Of a DNA stretch of 64,000 nt, positions 1 to 8,667 are shown one piece after another. The notes under the pieces are model-generated. The model did not search any database and was not told the origin of the DNA. It was given only the letters and a program-made list of their open reading frames with translations. Position 1 is the stretch's first letter. Each line of letters begins with the position of its first letter. Both the position numbers and the translations under genes were made by a program. The stretch comes from Gottfriedia luciferensis. GTDB lineage: Bacteria > Bacillota > Bacilli > Bacillales > Bacillaceae_G. The DNA lies in assembly GCF_001712755.1 (NCBI RefSeq), contig NZ_MDKC01000002.1:124001-188000 (forward strand). Direction: 5' to 3'.

Positions 1-290
1 TCCATTATGGGAACCCAGGTAGTGTTATAAAAATGAATTTATTAGATGAAGGGGATAATGTAAATATCTCTATTTTTAATGAAGGTAATCCAATCCCTGC
101 TGATAAAATTGATAAAATTTGGGATCGCTTCTATCGTATTGATGAATCTAGAAACAGACAAAATGGTGGAACAGGTTTAGGTTTAGCAATCGTAAAAACA
201 ATCCTAGACTTACATCATTCAACTATAAAAGTTCATAATAAGGAAGATGGAGTTGAATTTATTTTTAATTTGAAAAAATATTTGAATTAA
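1..290 (+). CDS. Sensor histidine kinase, C-terminal end (partial)
   Basis: The gene enters from the left edge; the reading frame is open from base 3 and stops at 290, leaving about 95 residues. What remains is the end of a HATPase_c domain: a G1-like patch, an F-box-like WDRFYRID and the G2 box GGTGLGLAIVK, the signature of ATP binding in two-component sensor kinases. The sensor and phosphoacceptor regions lie outside the window, so the signal cannot be read. The next gene, 80 bases downstream on the same strand, is an HtrA-type protease. Secretion-stress kinases such as CssS sit beside htr genes in Bacillus, so a CssS-like role is possible, but this is inference from context only. Confidence 0.85.
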   Translation, partial: HYGNPGSVIKMNLLDEGDNVNISIFNEGNPIPADKIDKIWDRFYRIDESRNRQNGGTGLGLAIVKTILDLHHSTIKVHNKEDGVEFIFNLKKYLN

Positions 291-371
291 ATCAAAAAGT
301 TCACAGCAAATACACATGAGTGGGTTAAATTAATATCAATAAAAGATACCTACATATTGGAGGAATGAATT

Positions 372-1565
372 ATGGGATATTATGATGAAACAGATTTATA
401 CGATGATAATAATCATAAAAGACAAAAGAGAAGTAGACGTGGAGGATATCCACTTGTTACAGGCTTTATTGGAGCGATAATAGGAGCTGTAACGATCTCA
501 ATCGTATCCCCGGATATTTTTAATTTAACTAATAAACCTGCAAACTTAAATAATGATACGAATACAGTACCAACACAAGTTATTAATGTATCAAGAGAAG
601 ATTTAACAACTACGATCCAAAATGCTCGCAAATTTGTAGTAGGAGTTAATAATTATCAATCATCAAATCCATTTTCAATGGAAACTGAAGAAGCTGGATC
701 TGGTTCAGGTGTAGTTTATAAAAGAGTAGGAAATAAAGCTTTAGTAGCGACAAATAACCATGTTGTTGCTGGTGCAAAACAATTAAAAGTAAAAATGGCA
801 GATGGTCAATTAATTGATGCTAAGCTTGTTGGAACAGATGAATTATTAGATTTAGCAGTTGTAGCAATAGATGCAAAATATGTTACAAATATCGCTAAAT
901 TAGGTGATTCAGAAAAAATTAACGTTGGTGAAACTGCTATTGCAATTGGAAATCCACTTGGATTTTTAGAAAGTACTGTAACAGAAGGAATTGTAAGTAG
1001 TAAAGCTCGTGAAATACCACAAGATATCGATGGAGATGGAGTTGCAGATTACCAAACTCAAGTAATTCAAACGGATGCAGCGATTAATCCTGGTAATAGT
1101 GGTGGTGCTTTAATCAATGCAAAAGGTGAAGTAATCGGGATTAATTCAAGTAAAATTGCCGAACAAGCTGTTGAAGGAATTGGATTTGCAATCCCAATGA
1201 ATATTGCAAAACCAGCTTTAGATCAAATCGAAAAATTTGGTGAAGTGACTCGACCTGTAATGGGTGTAGGCTTAAAATCACTTGATGAAATACCGCAATT
1301 TAATATCGAAGAAACATTGAAATTACCTGGTTCAGTGACTAAAGGTGCAGTTGTTACACATGTTGATCCAAATACTCCTGCTGCTAAAGTTGGAATGAAA
1401 CAATTAGACGTTATCGTTGCACTTGATGACAAGCCAGTAAGTGATGTCATTACTGTCAGAGAATACTTATATTCACATAAAAAAGTTGGAGATAAGTTAA
1501 AGATTACTTATTACCGTGATGGTAAGTTAACTAATTCAACATTAACATTAGCTTCTAGTCAATGA
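372..1565 (+). CDS. HtrA-like membrane-anchored serine protease (S1C family)
   Basis: 397 residues. A basic cytoplasmic N-terminus is followed by one membrane anchor at about residues 26-48, then a trypsin-like domain outside the membrane and one PDZ domain at about 290-390. The catalytic triad is visible: His130 in TNNHVV, Asp160 in LLDLAVV and Ser243 in PGNSGGAL. HtrA/DegP-type proteases degrade or refold damaged exported proteins. The length is close to that of YyxA/HtrC (about 400 residues) and shorter than HtrA or HtrB of B. subtilis, but the yyc genes are not adjacent. The ATG at 372 follows a GGAGG at 359-363. It lies behind a sensor kinase gene, which fits a stress-induced unit. Family is certain; the paralogue is not. 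Confidence 0.92.
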   Translation: MGYYDETDLYDDNNHKRQKRSRRGGYPLVTGFIGAIIGAVTISIVSPDIFNLTNKPANLNNDTNTVPTQVINVSREDLTTTIQNARKFVVGVNNYQSSNPFSMETEEAGSGSGVVYKRVGNKALVATNNHVVAGAKQLKVKMADGQLIDAKLVGTDELLDLAVVAIDAKYVTNIAKLGDSEKINVGETAIAIGNPLGFLESTVTEGIVSSKAREIPQDIDGDGVADYQTQVIQTDAAINPGNSGGALINAKGEVIGINSSKIAEQAVEGIGFAIPMNIAKPALDQIEKFGEVTRPVMGVGLKSLDEIPQFNIEETLKLPGSVTKGAVVTHVDPNTPAAKVGMKQLDVIVALDDKPVSDVITVREYLYSHKKVGDKLKITYYRDGKLTNSTLTLASSQ

Positions 1566-1606
1566 TTGACAGGCAATTGACTTAGGAAATATGATAAAAG
1601 AATACA

Positions 1607-1639
1607 AAATAAGCGAAAAGTTAATCTTTTCGCTTATTT
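1607..1639 (+). terminator. Stem-loop after the HtrA-like gene
   Basis: A perfect 14-bp stem (1607-1620 with 1626-1639) with a 5-base loop. The downstream U-run is poor, so termination may be partial before yneT. Confidence 0.65.
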
Positions 1640-1665
1640 ATGCAAACAGAAAGGGTGACTAGCAA

Positions 1666-2076
1666 ATGAGTAAATACCCATCAAGAGAAGAAATTGGCAA
1701 GATTTTAAAATCAAGTAAAGTAATTGCAGTTGTTGGATTATCAGGGGACCCGTCTAAAACGTCTTATATGGTAAGTAAGGCTATGCAAGATGCTGGATAT
1801 AAAATTATTCCAGTAAATCCAACAGTTGATACTGTTTTAGGAGAAAAAGCAGTAGCAAGTTTGACTGAAATAAATGAAAAAGTAGATATTGTAAATGTAT
1901 TTAGAAGACCTGAACACCTATTACCTGTAGCACAAGAGTTTCTTAAAATTGATTGCGATGTTTTCTTTGCGCAGCTTGGTATCGAAAACGAAGAAGCATA
2001 TCAATTGTTAAAGGAAAATGGTAAAACGGTCATTATGGATCGTTGTATTAAAGTTGAGCATGCAATGACAAGATAG
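1666..2076 (+). CDS. yneT: CoA-binding domain protein, YneT-like
   Basis: 136 residues, almost all of it a single CoA_binding Rossmann domain. The N-terminal segment VIAVVGLSGDPSKTS is the nucleotide-binding loop and VIPVNP follows the second strand, as in the small YccU/YneT group related to the N-terminal domain of succinyl-CoA synthetase alpha subunits. No catalytic domain is attached, so a CoA or acyl-CoA sensing or carrier role is usually assumed. In B. subtilis yneT lies directly upstream of parE-parC, and the same order is seen here. A good AAAGGGTGA site lies 10-15 bases before the ATG. The stop codon abuts a palindromic element that begins at 2077. Confidence 0.88.
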   Translation: MSKYPSREEIGKILKSSKVIAVVGLSGDPSKTSYMVSKAMQDAGYKIIPVNPTVDTVLGEKAVASLTEINEKVDIVNVFRRPEHLLPVAQEFLKIDCDVFFAQLGIENEEAYQLLKENGKTVIMDRCIKVEHAMTR

Positions 2077-2292
2077 TCCGTTAAAAAAGCTCACTGTTTT
2101 ATACTGGTCATCAGAAGCTCGTTTTCTTCGTGCTTTACCTGGCTGCAATGCTAAATTACCGCATAAGGTAAATTTGGTCACCACTTGCCTTCGTGACTCG
2201 AAAGTAAAGCGTTTTCGACAAGTCTGATAATCAATTTTTTTAATTTGTTTTAAAATCTGGCTCACTGTTAATCAGTGAGTTTTTTTAACGGA
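2077..2292. repeat. 216-bp palindromic element (MITE-like)
   Basis: The outermost 20 bases (2077-2096) are complementary to 2273-2292 at 19 of 20 positions. Further nested complementarity is visible inward: ATCAGA with TCTGAT, and GCTTTAC near 2130 with GTAAAGC near 2205. The ends are flanked by AGATAG on the left and AGATCG on the right, a 5 of 6 match that might be a target duplication. No transposase or good ORF lies inside. It starts directly after the yneT stop. A small non-autonomous element is the best reading; a structured 3' UTR is the alternative. Confidence 0.55.
2261..2286 (+). terminator. Terminator after yneT, inside the palindromic element
   Basis: Stem CTCACTG / CAGTGAG with a 5-base loop and seven Ts. 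The right arm is also the right end of the larger 20-bp inverted repeat, so the short hairpin and the long pairing exclude one another. Confidence 0.7.
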
Positions 2293-2543
2293 AGATCGAG
2301 TAGGGAATAAGTACATTAGGGTAAGCTTAAGAAACTGTACAGATATGCATCAATTTAGAAACGCAATTAGTCCAATTTGCAAGTTCTGTAAAATAGAATT
2401 TTGTTAAGTTAAATTATCAATTTTCAACCTTAAACCTGCATTTTCTTGATTCTAAAATCCAGTTTCTTATAAAGTTTTCCGATATTTTTTTTCATGTTCG
2501 ACTTGTAAGTTAGGAAAAAAACCATTAACATGAACGATTAGAA

Positions 2544-2572
2544 GAAACATTTTATTTATAATATGATATAAT
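2544..2572 (+). promoter_or_regulatory. Probable sigma-A promoter for parE-parC
   Basis: A consensus -10 TATAAT at 2567-2572 with a weak -35 (GAAACA) 17 bases upstream, about 45 bases before the parE start. The -35 is poor, so this call rests on the -10 and its position. Confidence 0.45.
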
Positions 2573-2620
2573 GGAACAGATGTTCTTATGTAAGTGTTTA
2601 GTTAGAAAGGAGAAATGGTG

Positions 2621-4594
2621 TTGGCAAAGAATGAAACAACATATAACGAAGATGCGATACAGGTACTAGAAGGTTTAGAAGCTGTACGTAAACGACCTGG
2701 AATGTATATTGGCAGCACAGATAGTAGAGGTCTGCACCATTTAGTTTATGAAATCGTAGATAACTCTGTAGATGAAGCATTAGCTGGTCACGGGACTCAA
2801 ATAGATGTGGTTATTCATAAAGATAATAGCTTAAGCGTAAAAGACCATGGTCGTGGGATGCCTACTGGAATGCACAAAATGGGAAAACCAACTCCAGAAA
2901 TTATTTTAACTGTATTACACGCAGGTGGTAAATTTGGACAAGGCGGCTACAAAACAAGTGGTGGTCTACATGGTGTTGGTGCATCAGTAGTAAATGCTTT
3001 ATCAGAATGGTTAACAGTTGAAATTCACCGTGAAGGAACAATTTTCAAGCAACGATTTGAAGCTGGAGGTAAAGCAGTCACTTCATTAGAAATCGTTGGT
3101 AAGACAAGACGAACTGGTACGACGATCCATTTTAAACCAGATCCGACTATTTTTAGTACTACAAATTTTAACTTTGATACTTTATGTGAAAGACTTAGAG
3201 AGTCAGCATTTTTATTAAAAGGCTTAAAAATTACAATTAAAGATGAACGACATGATACGTTCGAAGAGTTTTATTATGAAAACGGTATCGAAGCATTTGT
3301 ATCGTATTTAAACGAAGAAAAAGAAGCATTACATCCTGTTGTATTCTTTGAAGGATTACAAAATAAAATTGAGGTTGAATTTTCATTTCAATTTAATGAC
3401 GGTTATTCGGAAACGATGCTTTCTTTCGTAAATAATGTTCGTACAAAAGATGGTGGTACGCACGAAGTTGGTGCAAAAACTGCTTTAACAAGAGCGTTTA
3501 ATGAATATGCAAGAAAAGTAAGTCTCTTAAAAGAAAAAGATAAAAATCTAGATGGAGCGGATATTCGTGAGGGATTAGCTGCAATTGTATCAGTACGAAT
3601 TCCTGAAGAGCTGCTTCAATTTGAAGGACAAACAAAAGGTAAATTAGGTACTAGTGAAGCAAGATCAGCTGTTGATTCAGTTGTTTCGGATCAATTAGCT
3701 TATTTCCTGGAAGAAAATCCAGACATTGCAACTTCATTAGTAAAGAAATCGATAAAAGCTTATCAAGCAAGAGAAGCAGCAAGAAAGGCACGTGAGGAAG
3801 CAAGAAGTGGTAAAAAGAGAAAACGCACAGAAACTTCATTAAGCGGTAAGCTCACACCTGCACAATCTCGTAACCCACAAAAAAACGAATTATACCTAGT
3901 TGAGGGTGATTCAGCTGGTGGTAGTGCTAAACAAGGTCGTGATCGACGATTCCAAGCAATCTTGCCCCTGCGTGGTAAGGTTATTAATACCGAGAAGGCA
4001 AAACTTGCTGACATAATGAAAAATGAAGAGATTAATACGATTATTCATGCGATTGGTGCAGGAGTAGGTAGTGATTTTGATATTGAAGATGTGAACTATG
4101 ACAAAATCGTTATTATGACCGATGCTGATACAGATGGAGCGCATATTCAAGTACTATTACTAACATTCTTTTACCGTTATATGAAGCCTTTAGTAGAGGC
4201 TGGTAAAGTTTATATTGCCTTACCTCCTTTATTCAAAGTAAGTAAAGGTTCTGGAAAAAAAGAAGTAATCGAATACGCTTGGTCAGAGGTAGACTTACAA
4301 GATGCAATCAAAAAAATCGGTAAAGGGTATATGATTCAGCGTTACAAGGGACTTGGTGAGATGAATGCTGACCAACTTTGGGATACAACGATGGATCCAG
4401 AGACTAGAACGCTTATTCGTGTGAAAATTGATGATGCTGCAAGAGCGGATCGTCGTGTAACTACTTTAATGGGTGATAAAGTTGAACCTAGACGTAAATG
4501 GATTGAATCGAATGTAGTATTTGATTTAGATGAAGAGGACAAAATTTTAAACAATGAGCAAGTTGAAGTAGAATCAGAAGGGAGCAAAGTCTGA
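2621..4594 (+). CDS. parE: DNA topoisomerase IV subunit B
   Basis: 657 residues from a TTG start. It is the ATPase subunit of topoisomerase IV, which decatenates daughter chromosomes with ParC. The N-terminal GHKL ATPase shows the VLEGLEAVRKRPGMYIG region and GGLHGVGASVVNALS. The TOPRIM domain shows EGDSAGGSA at about residue 427 and the metal-binding DADTDGAH at about 500. The C-terminus carries YKGLGEMNADQLW. An ATG at 2615 is in frame, but GGAG at 2609-2612 would be only two bases from it and is eight bases from the TTG, so TTG 2621 is preferred (GTG 2618 is possible). Its stop overlaps the parC start by one base, so the pair is translationally coupled. Confidence 0.97.
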   Translation: MAKNETTYNEDAIQVLEGLEAVRKRPGMYIGSTDSRGLHHLVYEIVDNSVDEALAGHGTQIDVVIHKDNSLSVKDHGRGMPTGMHKMGKPTPEIILTVLHAGGKFGQGGYKTSGGLHGVGASVVNALSEWLTVEIHREGTIFKQRFEAGGKAVTSLEIVGKTRRTGTTIHFKPDPTIFSTTNFNFDTLCERLRESAFLLKGLKITIKDERHDTFEEFYYENGIEAFVSYLNEEKEALHPVVFFEGLQNKIEVEFSFQFNDGYSETMLSFVNNVRTKDGGTHEVGAKTALTRAFNEYARKVSLLKEKDKNLDGADIREGLAAIVSVRIPEELLQFEGQTKGKLGTSEARSAVDSVVSDQLAYFLEENPDIATSLVKKSIKAYQAREAARKAREEARSGKKRKRTETSLSGKLTPAQSRNPQKNELYLVEGDSAGGSAKQGRDRRFQAILPLRGKVINTEKAKLADIMKNEEINTIIHAIGAGVGSDFDIEDVNYDKIVIMTDADTDGAHIQVLLLTFFYRYMKPLVEAGKVYIALPPLFKVSKGSGKKEVIEYAWSEVDLQDAIKKIGKGYMIQRYKGLGEMNADQLWDTTMDPETRTLIRVKIDDAARADRRVTTLMGDKVEPRRKWIESNVVFDLDEEDKILNNEQVEVESEGSKV

Positions 4595-7026
4595 TGCAAT
4601 CATCGGAAAAATTATATAATATCCCTTTAGAAGACATAATTGGTGACCGCTTTGGTCGATATAGTAAGTATATTATTCAAGAACGTGCATTACCTGACGC
4701 TCGTGACGGGTTAAAGCCAGTTCAGCGCCGTATTTTGTATTCAATGCATGTTGAAGGAAACACGCAAGACAAGCCTTACCGTAAATCTGCTAAAACAGTC
4801 GGAAATGTAATTGGTAATTACCATCCTCATGGTGATACTTCTGTTTATGATGCGATGGTACGACTAAGTCAAGATTGGAAATTAAGAAATGTTTTAATTC
4901 AAATGCACGGAAATAACGGTAGTATCGATGGAGACCCTCCAGCAGCTATGCGTTATACGGAAGCTAGGTTATCAGCGATAGCAAGTGAACTATTAAGAGA
5001 TATTGATAAAGAAACAGTTGATTTTGTGCCAAACTTTGACGATACGAGTATGGAGCCAGTTGTTTTACCATCAATGTTTCCAAATTTATTAGTTAACGGT
5101 AGTACTGGAATCTCTGCTGGATATGCAACTGAAATACCTTCGCACCACCTTGGAGAAGTAATCGATGCGACCATTATGCGCATTGAAAATAAAAACTGTT
5201 CAGTAGATGAATTAATGACCGTAATCCACGGACCAGATTTTGCTACTGGAGGGATCATTCAAGGTGTAGATGGAATAAAAAAAGCTTATGAAACAGGTAA
5301 AGGTAAAATCATTATACGAAGCCGTGTTCATACCGAGGATTTACGTGGTGGTAAACAGGCATTAATTATTACAGAAATTCCTTCAGAAGTGAATAAAGCG
5401 AATTTAGTAAAGAAAATGGACGAGGTTCGTCTTGATCGAAAAGTAGATGGAATTACGGAAGTACGTGATGAAACAGATCGTACTGGACTACGTATTGTCA
5501 TTGAACTGAAAAAAGATGCAAATAACGAAGCGATTTTAAATTATTTATATAAAAACACTGAGCTTCAAATACCTTATAACTTCAATATGGTTGCGATTTA
5601 TAATCGTACACCAAAACAGATGTCATTACCGGCAATTCTTGATGCGTATATTGAACATCAAAAAGAGGTCATTACAAATCGTTCAAATTTTGATTTAAGA
5701 AAAGCTAAAGCTCGACAGCATGTTGTAGAAGGTTTAATGAAGGCTTTATCAATTTTAGATGAAGTGATAACAACAATCCGTTCTGCAAATGATAAACGTG
5801 ATGCAAAAGATAAGTTAATTGTTCAATTTGCGTTTACTGAACAACAAGCTGAAGCGATTGTTATGTTACAGTTATATCGTTTAACAAATACTGATATTAC
5901 TGCATTACAAGAAGAAGCAGATGAGTTAGATAAAAAGATCAAACAGCTTGAAGCAATTTTAAACAGTGAAGCAAAATTATTGTCAGTTATCAAAACAGAC
6001 TTAAAGAAAATTAAGTTGAAATATGCAGACGACAGACGTTCGACAATTCAAGAAGAAATCGAAGAAATTAAAATTTCTAGAGAAGATATAATTGCTCAAG
6101 AAGACGTTATTGTCACCGTTACTAGTGAAGGATACGTTAAACGAACAAGTCCAAGATCTTATTCAGCTTCGAATGGTAAAGATTACGGTATGAAAGAAGG
6201 CGACCGTTTAATTTATCAAATAGAAAGTACAACGACAGATACACTAATTTTATTTACTTCAAAAGGTAACTATTTATATTTACCAATTCATGAAATGCAG
6301 GATATCAGATGGAAAGATATGGGGCAACATGTTGCTAATATTATTCCTATTGAGCGTGACGAAGCAATTCTTTCTGCTACAGTCGTAAATAATTTTGAAG
6401 AAAATAAAGATTATATATTATTTGTCACTAAAAATGGTGTTGTAAAACGTACAAGTATACAGCAATTAAAAGTACAACGATATTCTAAACCACTTGTCGG
6501 TATGTCAATTAAGTCTGATGATTCCTTAATTTTTGCTGGTGTCACTTCAGAAACTGATCAAGTGTTATTGGCTACAAGTTCAGGATACACATTGGTATTT
6601 ACTGTTGAAGAAATTAGTATTCAAGGATTAAGAGCTGGTGGAGTTAAAGGAATAAATTTAAAAGATAATGATTTTGTTGTTTCTGCAGATACGATTAATA
6701 ATGAAGTGAAAGAAATTTTCTGTGCAACACATCGAGGGGCAATTAAAAAAATGAAACTTGATACGATCCCTCAAAGTTCTCGAGGTACTCGAGGTGTTAA
6801 AGTACTTCGTGATTTAAAAAATAATCCTCATTTGTTAATTGGGGTATACGCAATAAACCAAAATGATATGTTTGCTTTATTAAGTAAATCTGGTCAATTT
6901 GAGACAGTTGACCCAACTGATTTAAGAAATAGTGATCAATATAGTAATGGATCATTTGTTATGGATACAGATGATTCTGGTGAAATAAAGACGATCATTC
7001 GATATAAAAAAGAAGAAAATAATTAA
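4594..7026 (+). CDS. parC: DNA topoisomerase IV subunit A
   Basis: 810 residues. It is the DNA-cleaving subunit that pairs with ParE. The catalytic tyrosine is Tyr121 in AAMRYTEARLS. The quinolone-determining helix reads HPHGDTSVYDAM, so the position equal to Ser80 of S. aureus GrlA and E. coli ParC is Thr82, and the Glu84 equivalent is Asp86. The long coiled-coil tower and the GyrA-type beta-pinwheel repeats follow (for example TSKGNYLYLPIHEM and TKNGVVKRT). The ATG overlaps the parE stop (TGATG), with GAAGGGAG upstream. A strong terminator follows at 7034. ParC rather than GyrA is chosen because of the parE neighbour and the yneT-parE-parC order. Confidence 0.97.
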   Translation: MQSSEKLYNIPLEDIIGDRFGRYSKYIIQERALPDARDGLKPVQRRILYSMHVEGNTQDKPYRKSAKTVGNVIGNYHPHGDTSVYDAMVRLSQDWKLRNVLIQMHGNNGSIDGDPPAAMRYTEARLSAIASELLRDIDKETVDFVPNFDDTSMEPVVLPSMFPNLLVNGSTGISAGYATEIPSHHLGEVIDATIMRIENKNCSVDELMTVIHGPDFATGGIIQGVDGIKKAYETGKGKIIIRSRVHTEDLRGGKQALIITEIPSEVNKANLVKKMDEVRLDRKVDGITEVRDETDRTGLRIVIELKKDANNEAILNYLYKNTELQIPYNFNMVAIYNRTPKQMSLPAILDAYIEHQKEVITNRSNFDLRKAKARQHVVEGLMKALSILDEVITTIRSANDKRDAKDKLIVQFAFTEQQAEAIVMLQLYRLTNTDITALQEEADELDKKIKQLEAILNSEAKLLSVIKTDLKKIKLKYADDRRSTIQEEIEEIKISREDIIAQEDVIVTVTSEGYVKRTSPRSYSASNGKDYGMKEGDRLIYQIESTTTDTLILFTSKGNYLYLPIHEMQDIRWKDMGQHVANIIPIERDEAILSATVVNNFEENKDYILFVTKNGVVKRTSIQQLKVQRYSKPLVGMSIKSDDSLIFAGVTSETDQVLLATSSGYTLVFTVEEISIQGLRAGGVKGINLKDNDFVVSADTINNEVKEIFCATHRGAIKKMKLDTIPQSSRGTRGVKVLRDLKNNPHLLIGVYAINQNDMFALLSKSGQFETVDPTDLRNSDQYSNGSFVMDTDDSGEIKTIIRYKKEENN

Positions 7027-7033
7027 AATTTGG

Positions 7034-7065
7034 CCTATTCCGAGCTTTTTGGAATAGGTTTTTTT
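7034..7065 (+). terminator. Terminator of the parE-parC unit
   Basis: An 8-bp stem CCTATTCC / GGAATAGG with a 9-base loop and seven Ts, eight bases after the parC stop. Confidence 0.9.
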
Positions 7066-7262
7066 GTCGAATTTGTCGAAAAACGTAAAATAATACTAGG
7101 AAAATATTTTTTTAAGATTAACCTAGTAAAATACATTAAAATCTTTTAATTTTATATTTCGAAAATAAGGAAATAAAGTTTTTAATGATATTTTAATGGG
7201 AATAATTACCTAAAATAACGAAGAATCGACAGAATTGTCGAAATATTTTGAACCAAAAGAAC

Positions 7263-7291
7263 TTGTCTAACGAAAAAATATAGCTTACTAT
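7263..7291 (+). promoter_or_regulatory. Candidate sigma-A promoter for the liv operon
   Basis: TTGTCT at 7263-7268 and TACTAT at 7286-7291 with a 17-base spacer, about 55 bases before livJ. Both hexamers match consensus at 4 of 6 positions. The 7066-7262 stretch is AT-rich and shows no gene. Confidence 0.4.
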
Positions 7292-7307
7292 TTTCTTAAG
7301 AATTTTA

Positions 7308-7322
7308 AATTTTCAAAAAAAT
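7308..7322 (+). promoter_or_regulatory. CodY-like box in the liv leader
   Basis: The 15-mer matches the CodY consensus AATTTTCWGAAAATT at 13 of 15 positions. It lies just downstream of the candidate promoter. CodY represses many branched-chain amino acid genes in Bacillus, so the position and pathway fit; AT-rich background makes chance matches possible. Confidence 0.45.
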
Positions 7323-7344
7323 AGGTTTTTAAGGGGGCGTACAT

Positions 7345-8526
7345 ATGGTTTTCAAGAAGGGATTTGCAATTTTAGCATCAGTATCGTTAACTGCGGGTAT
7401 TTTAGCAGGCTGTGGTAGTAATAGTTCAAAGGATGGGAACCAGGTCATTAAAATTGCGACAAATACACCATTATCTGGTAATAATGCAATTTTAGGTGAA
7501 TCCATTAAACTTGGAGCTCAACTTGCATTAGAGGATCAAAAAGCAGCTTTCAAAAAATTAGGCTTTGATTTAAAGATTGTACCTTATGATGACCAAGGGG
7601 ATCCAAAAAAAGGTGTAGCAAATGCTGAGCAGTTAGCTGCAGACAATAAAATCCTTGGTGTTGTAGGACACTTAAACTCTGGTGTAGCAATTCCTTCTTC
7701 TGTAAAGTATGAGAAAGATCATATCGTAATGGTATCTCCTTCAAATACTGCAAATGAAGTAACTGATCGCGGATTAGGAGTAGTTAACCGAATTTGTGCT
7801 CGTGATGACTTCCAAGGTCCTGCAGGTGCAAATTTCGCTGTTAATACTTTAAAAGCTAAAAATATTTTTATCATTCAAGATAAAACACCTTACGGAACTG
7901 GTTTAGCAAATGAATTCAAAGCTGCTGCTCAGAAATTAGGCGCTAAAATCTTAGGTGAAGAAGGGATCTCAATCGGAGATAAAGATTTTAACGGAGTACT
8001 AAATAATGCAATTGCGAAAAAGCCTGATTTAGTATTCTTCGGTGGACTTTATGCTGAAGGTGGAATTTTATTAAAACAAGCTCGTGAAAAAGGGTTAAAC
8101 ATCCCATTCATGGGTGGAGATGGAATGGACTCTTCAGGTTTAGTTGATATTGCTGGAGATGCTGTTAAAAACTTCTACTATACTTCAGTAGCAGGTGATA
8201 CGTTAAAAACAGATAAAGGTAAAGCTTTTGCTGACGCATATAAATCTAAATTTAATAAAAACATCGAATCGTTCTCATCTTACGGTTATGATTCTGCAGG
8301 CGTTTTATTAGAAGGATTAAAAAATGCGATCAATGATAATAAAGGAAAAACGCCAACACGTGAACAAGTCGAAAAAGCAGTCCGTGCGATTCAAGATTAT
8401 GATGGAGTAGTAACGAAGGTTGGCTTCGACGATAAAGGAGACAACAAATACGCGAAAGTATTTATTTATACGTTTAAAGAAGCTAAATATCCTGGTACTC
8501 AAGAAGGCGAAGTTACTAAACCTTAA
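7345..8526 (+). CDS. livJ: Branched-chain amino acid ABC transporter, substrate-binding lipoprotein
   Basis: 393 residues. The start is a lipoprotein signal peptide with lipobox LAGC (Cys23 is the lipid-modified residue), followed by a type I periplasmic-binding fold of the LivJ/Leu-Ile-Val-binding class: IKIATNTPLSG near the mature N-terminus, the VVGHLNSG and VSPSNT segments lining the ligand cleft, and YGYDSAGVLLEG near the C-terminus. It captures leucine, isoleucine or valine outside the membrane and hands them to LivHM. GGGGGCG-like sequence precedes the ATG. It is first in a five-gene importer operon; an intercistronic hairpin follows, which would allow the binding protein to be made in excess over the permease. 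Confidence 0.93.
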   Translation: MVFKKGFAILASVSLTAGILAGCGSNSSKDGNQVIKIATNTPLSGNNAILGESIKLGAQLALEDQKAAFKKLGFDLKIVPYDDQGDPKKGVANAEQLAADNKILGVVGHLNSGVAIPSSVKYEKDHIVMVSPSNTANEVTDRGLGVVNRICARDDFQGPAGANFAVNTLKAKNIFIIQDKTPYGTGLANEFKAAAQKLGAKILGEEGISIGDKDFNGVLNNAIAKKPDLVFFGGLYAEGGILLKQAREKGLNIPFMGGDGMDSSGLVDIAGDAVKNFYYTSVAGDTLKTDKGKAFADAYKSKFNKNIESFSSYGYDSAGVLLEGLKNAINDNKGKTPTREQVEKAVRAIQDYDGVVTKVGFDDKGDNKYAKVFIYTFKEAKYPGTQEGEVTKP

Positions 8527-8553
8527 TTAGGAACTATGCCAACCAGAAAAAGA

Positions 8554-8588
8554 AAAGAGTATCCCGTAAAAAACGAGATACTCTTTTT
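8554..8588 (+). terminator. Intercistronic terminator/attenuator between livJ and livH
   Basis: Stem AAGAGTATC / GATACTCTT followed by a T-rich tail. It sits inside the operon, 80 bases before livH, and probably reduces read-through into the permease genes. No clear second promoter was seen after it. Confidence 0.75.
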
Positions 8589-8667
8589 CTCTCAATATGT
8601 TGAGAAAATTGTAAAAATTTGGAAGTTACTAGGAAGTAAACTACATTATTTATAGGAGGTCTTATAC

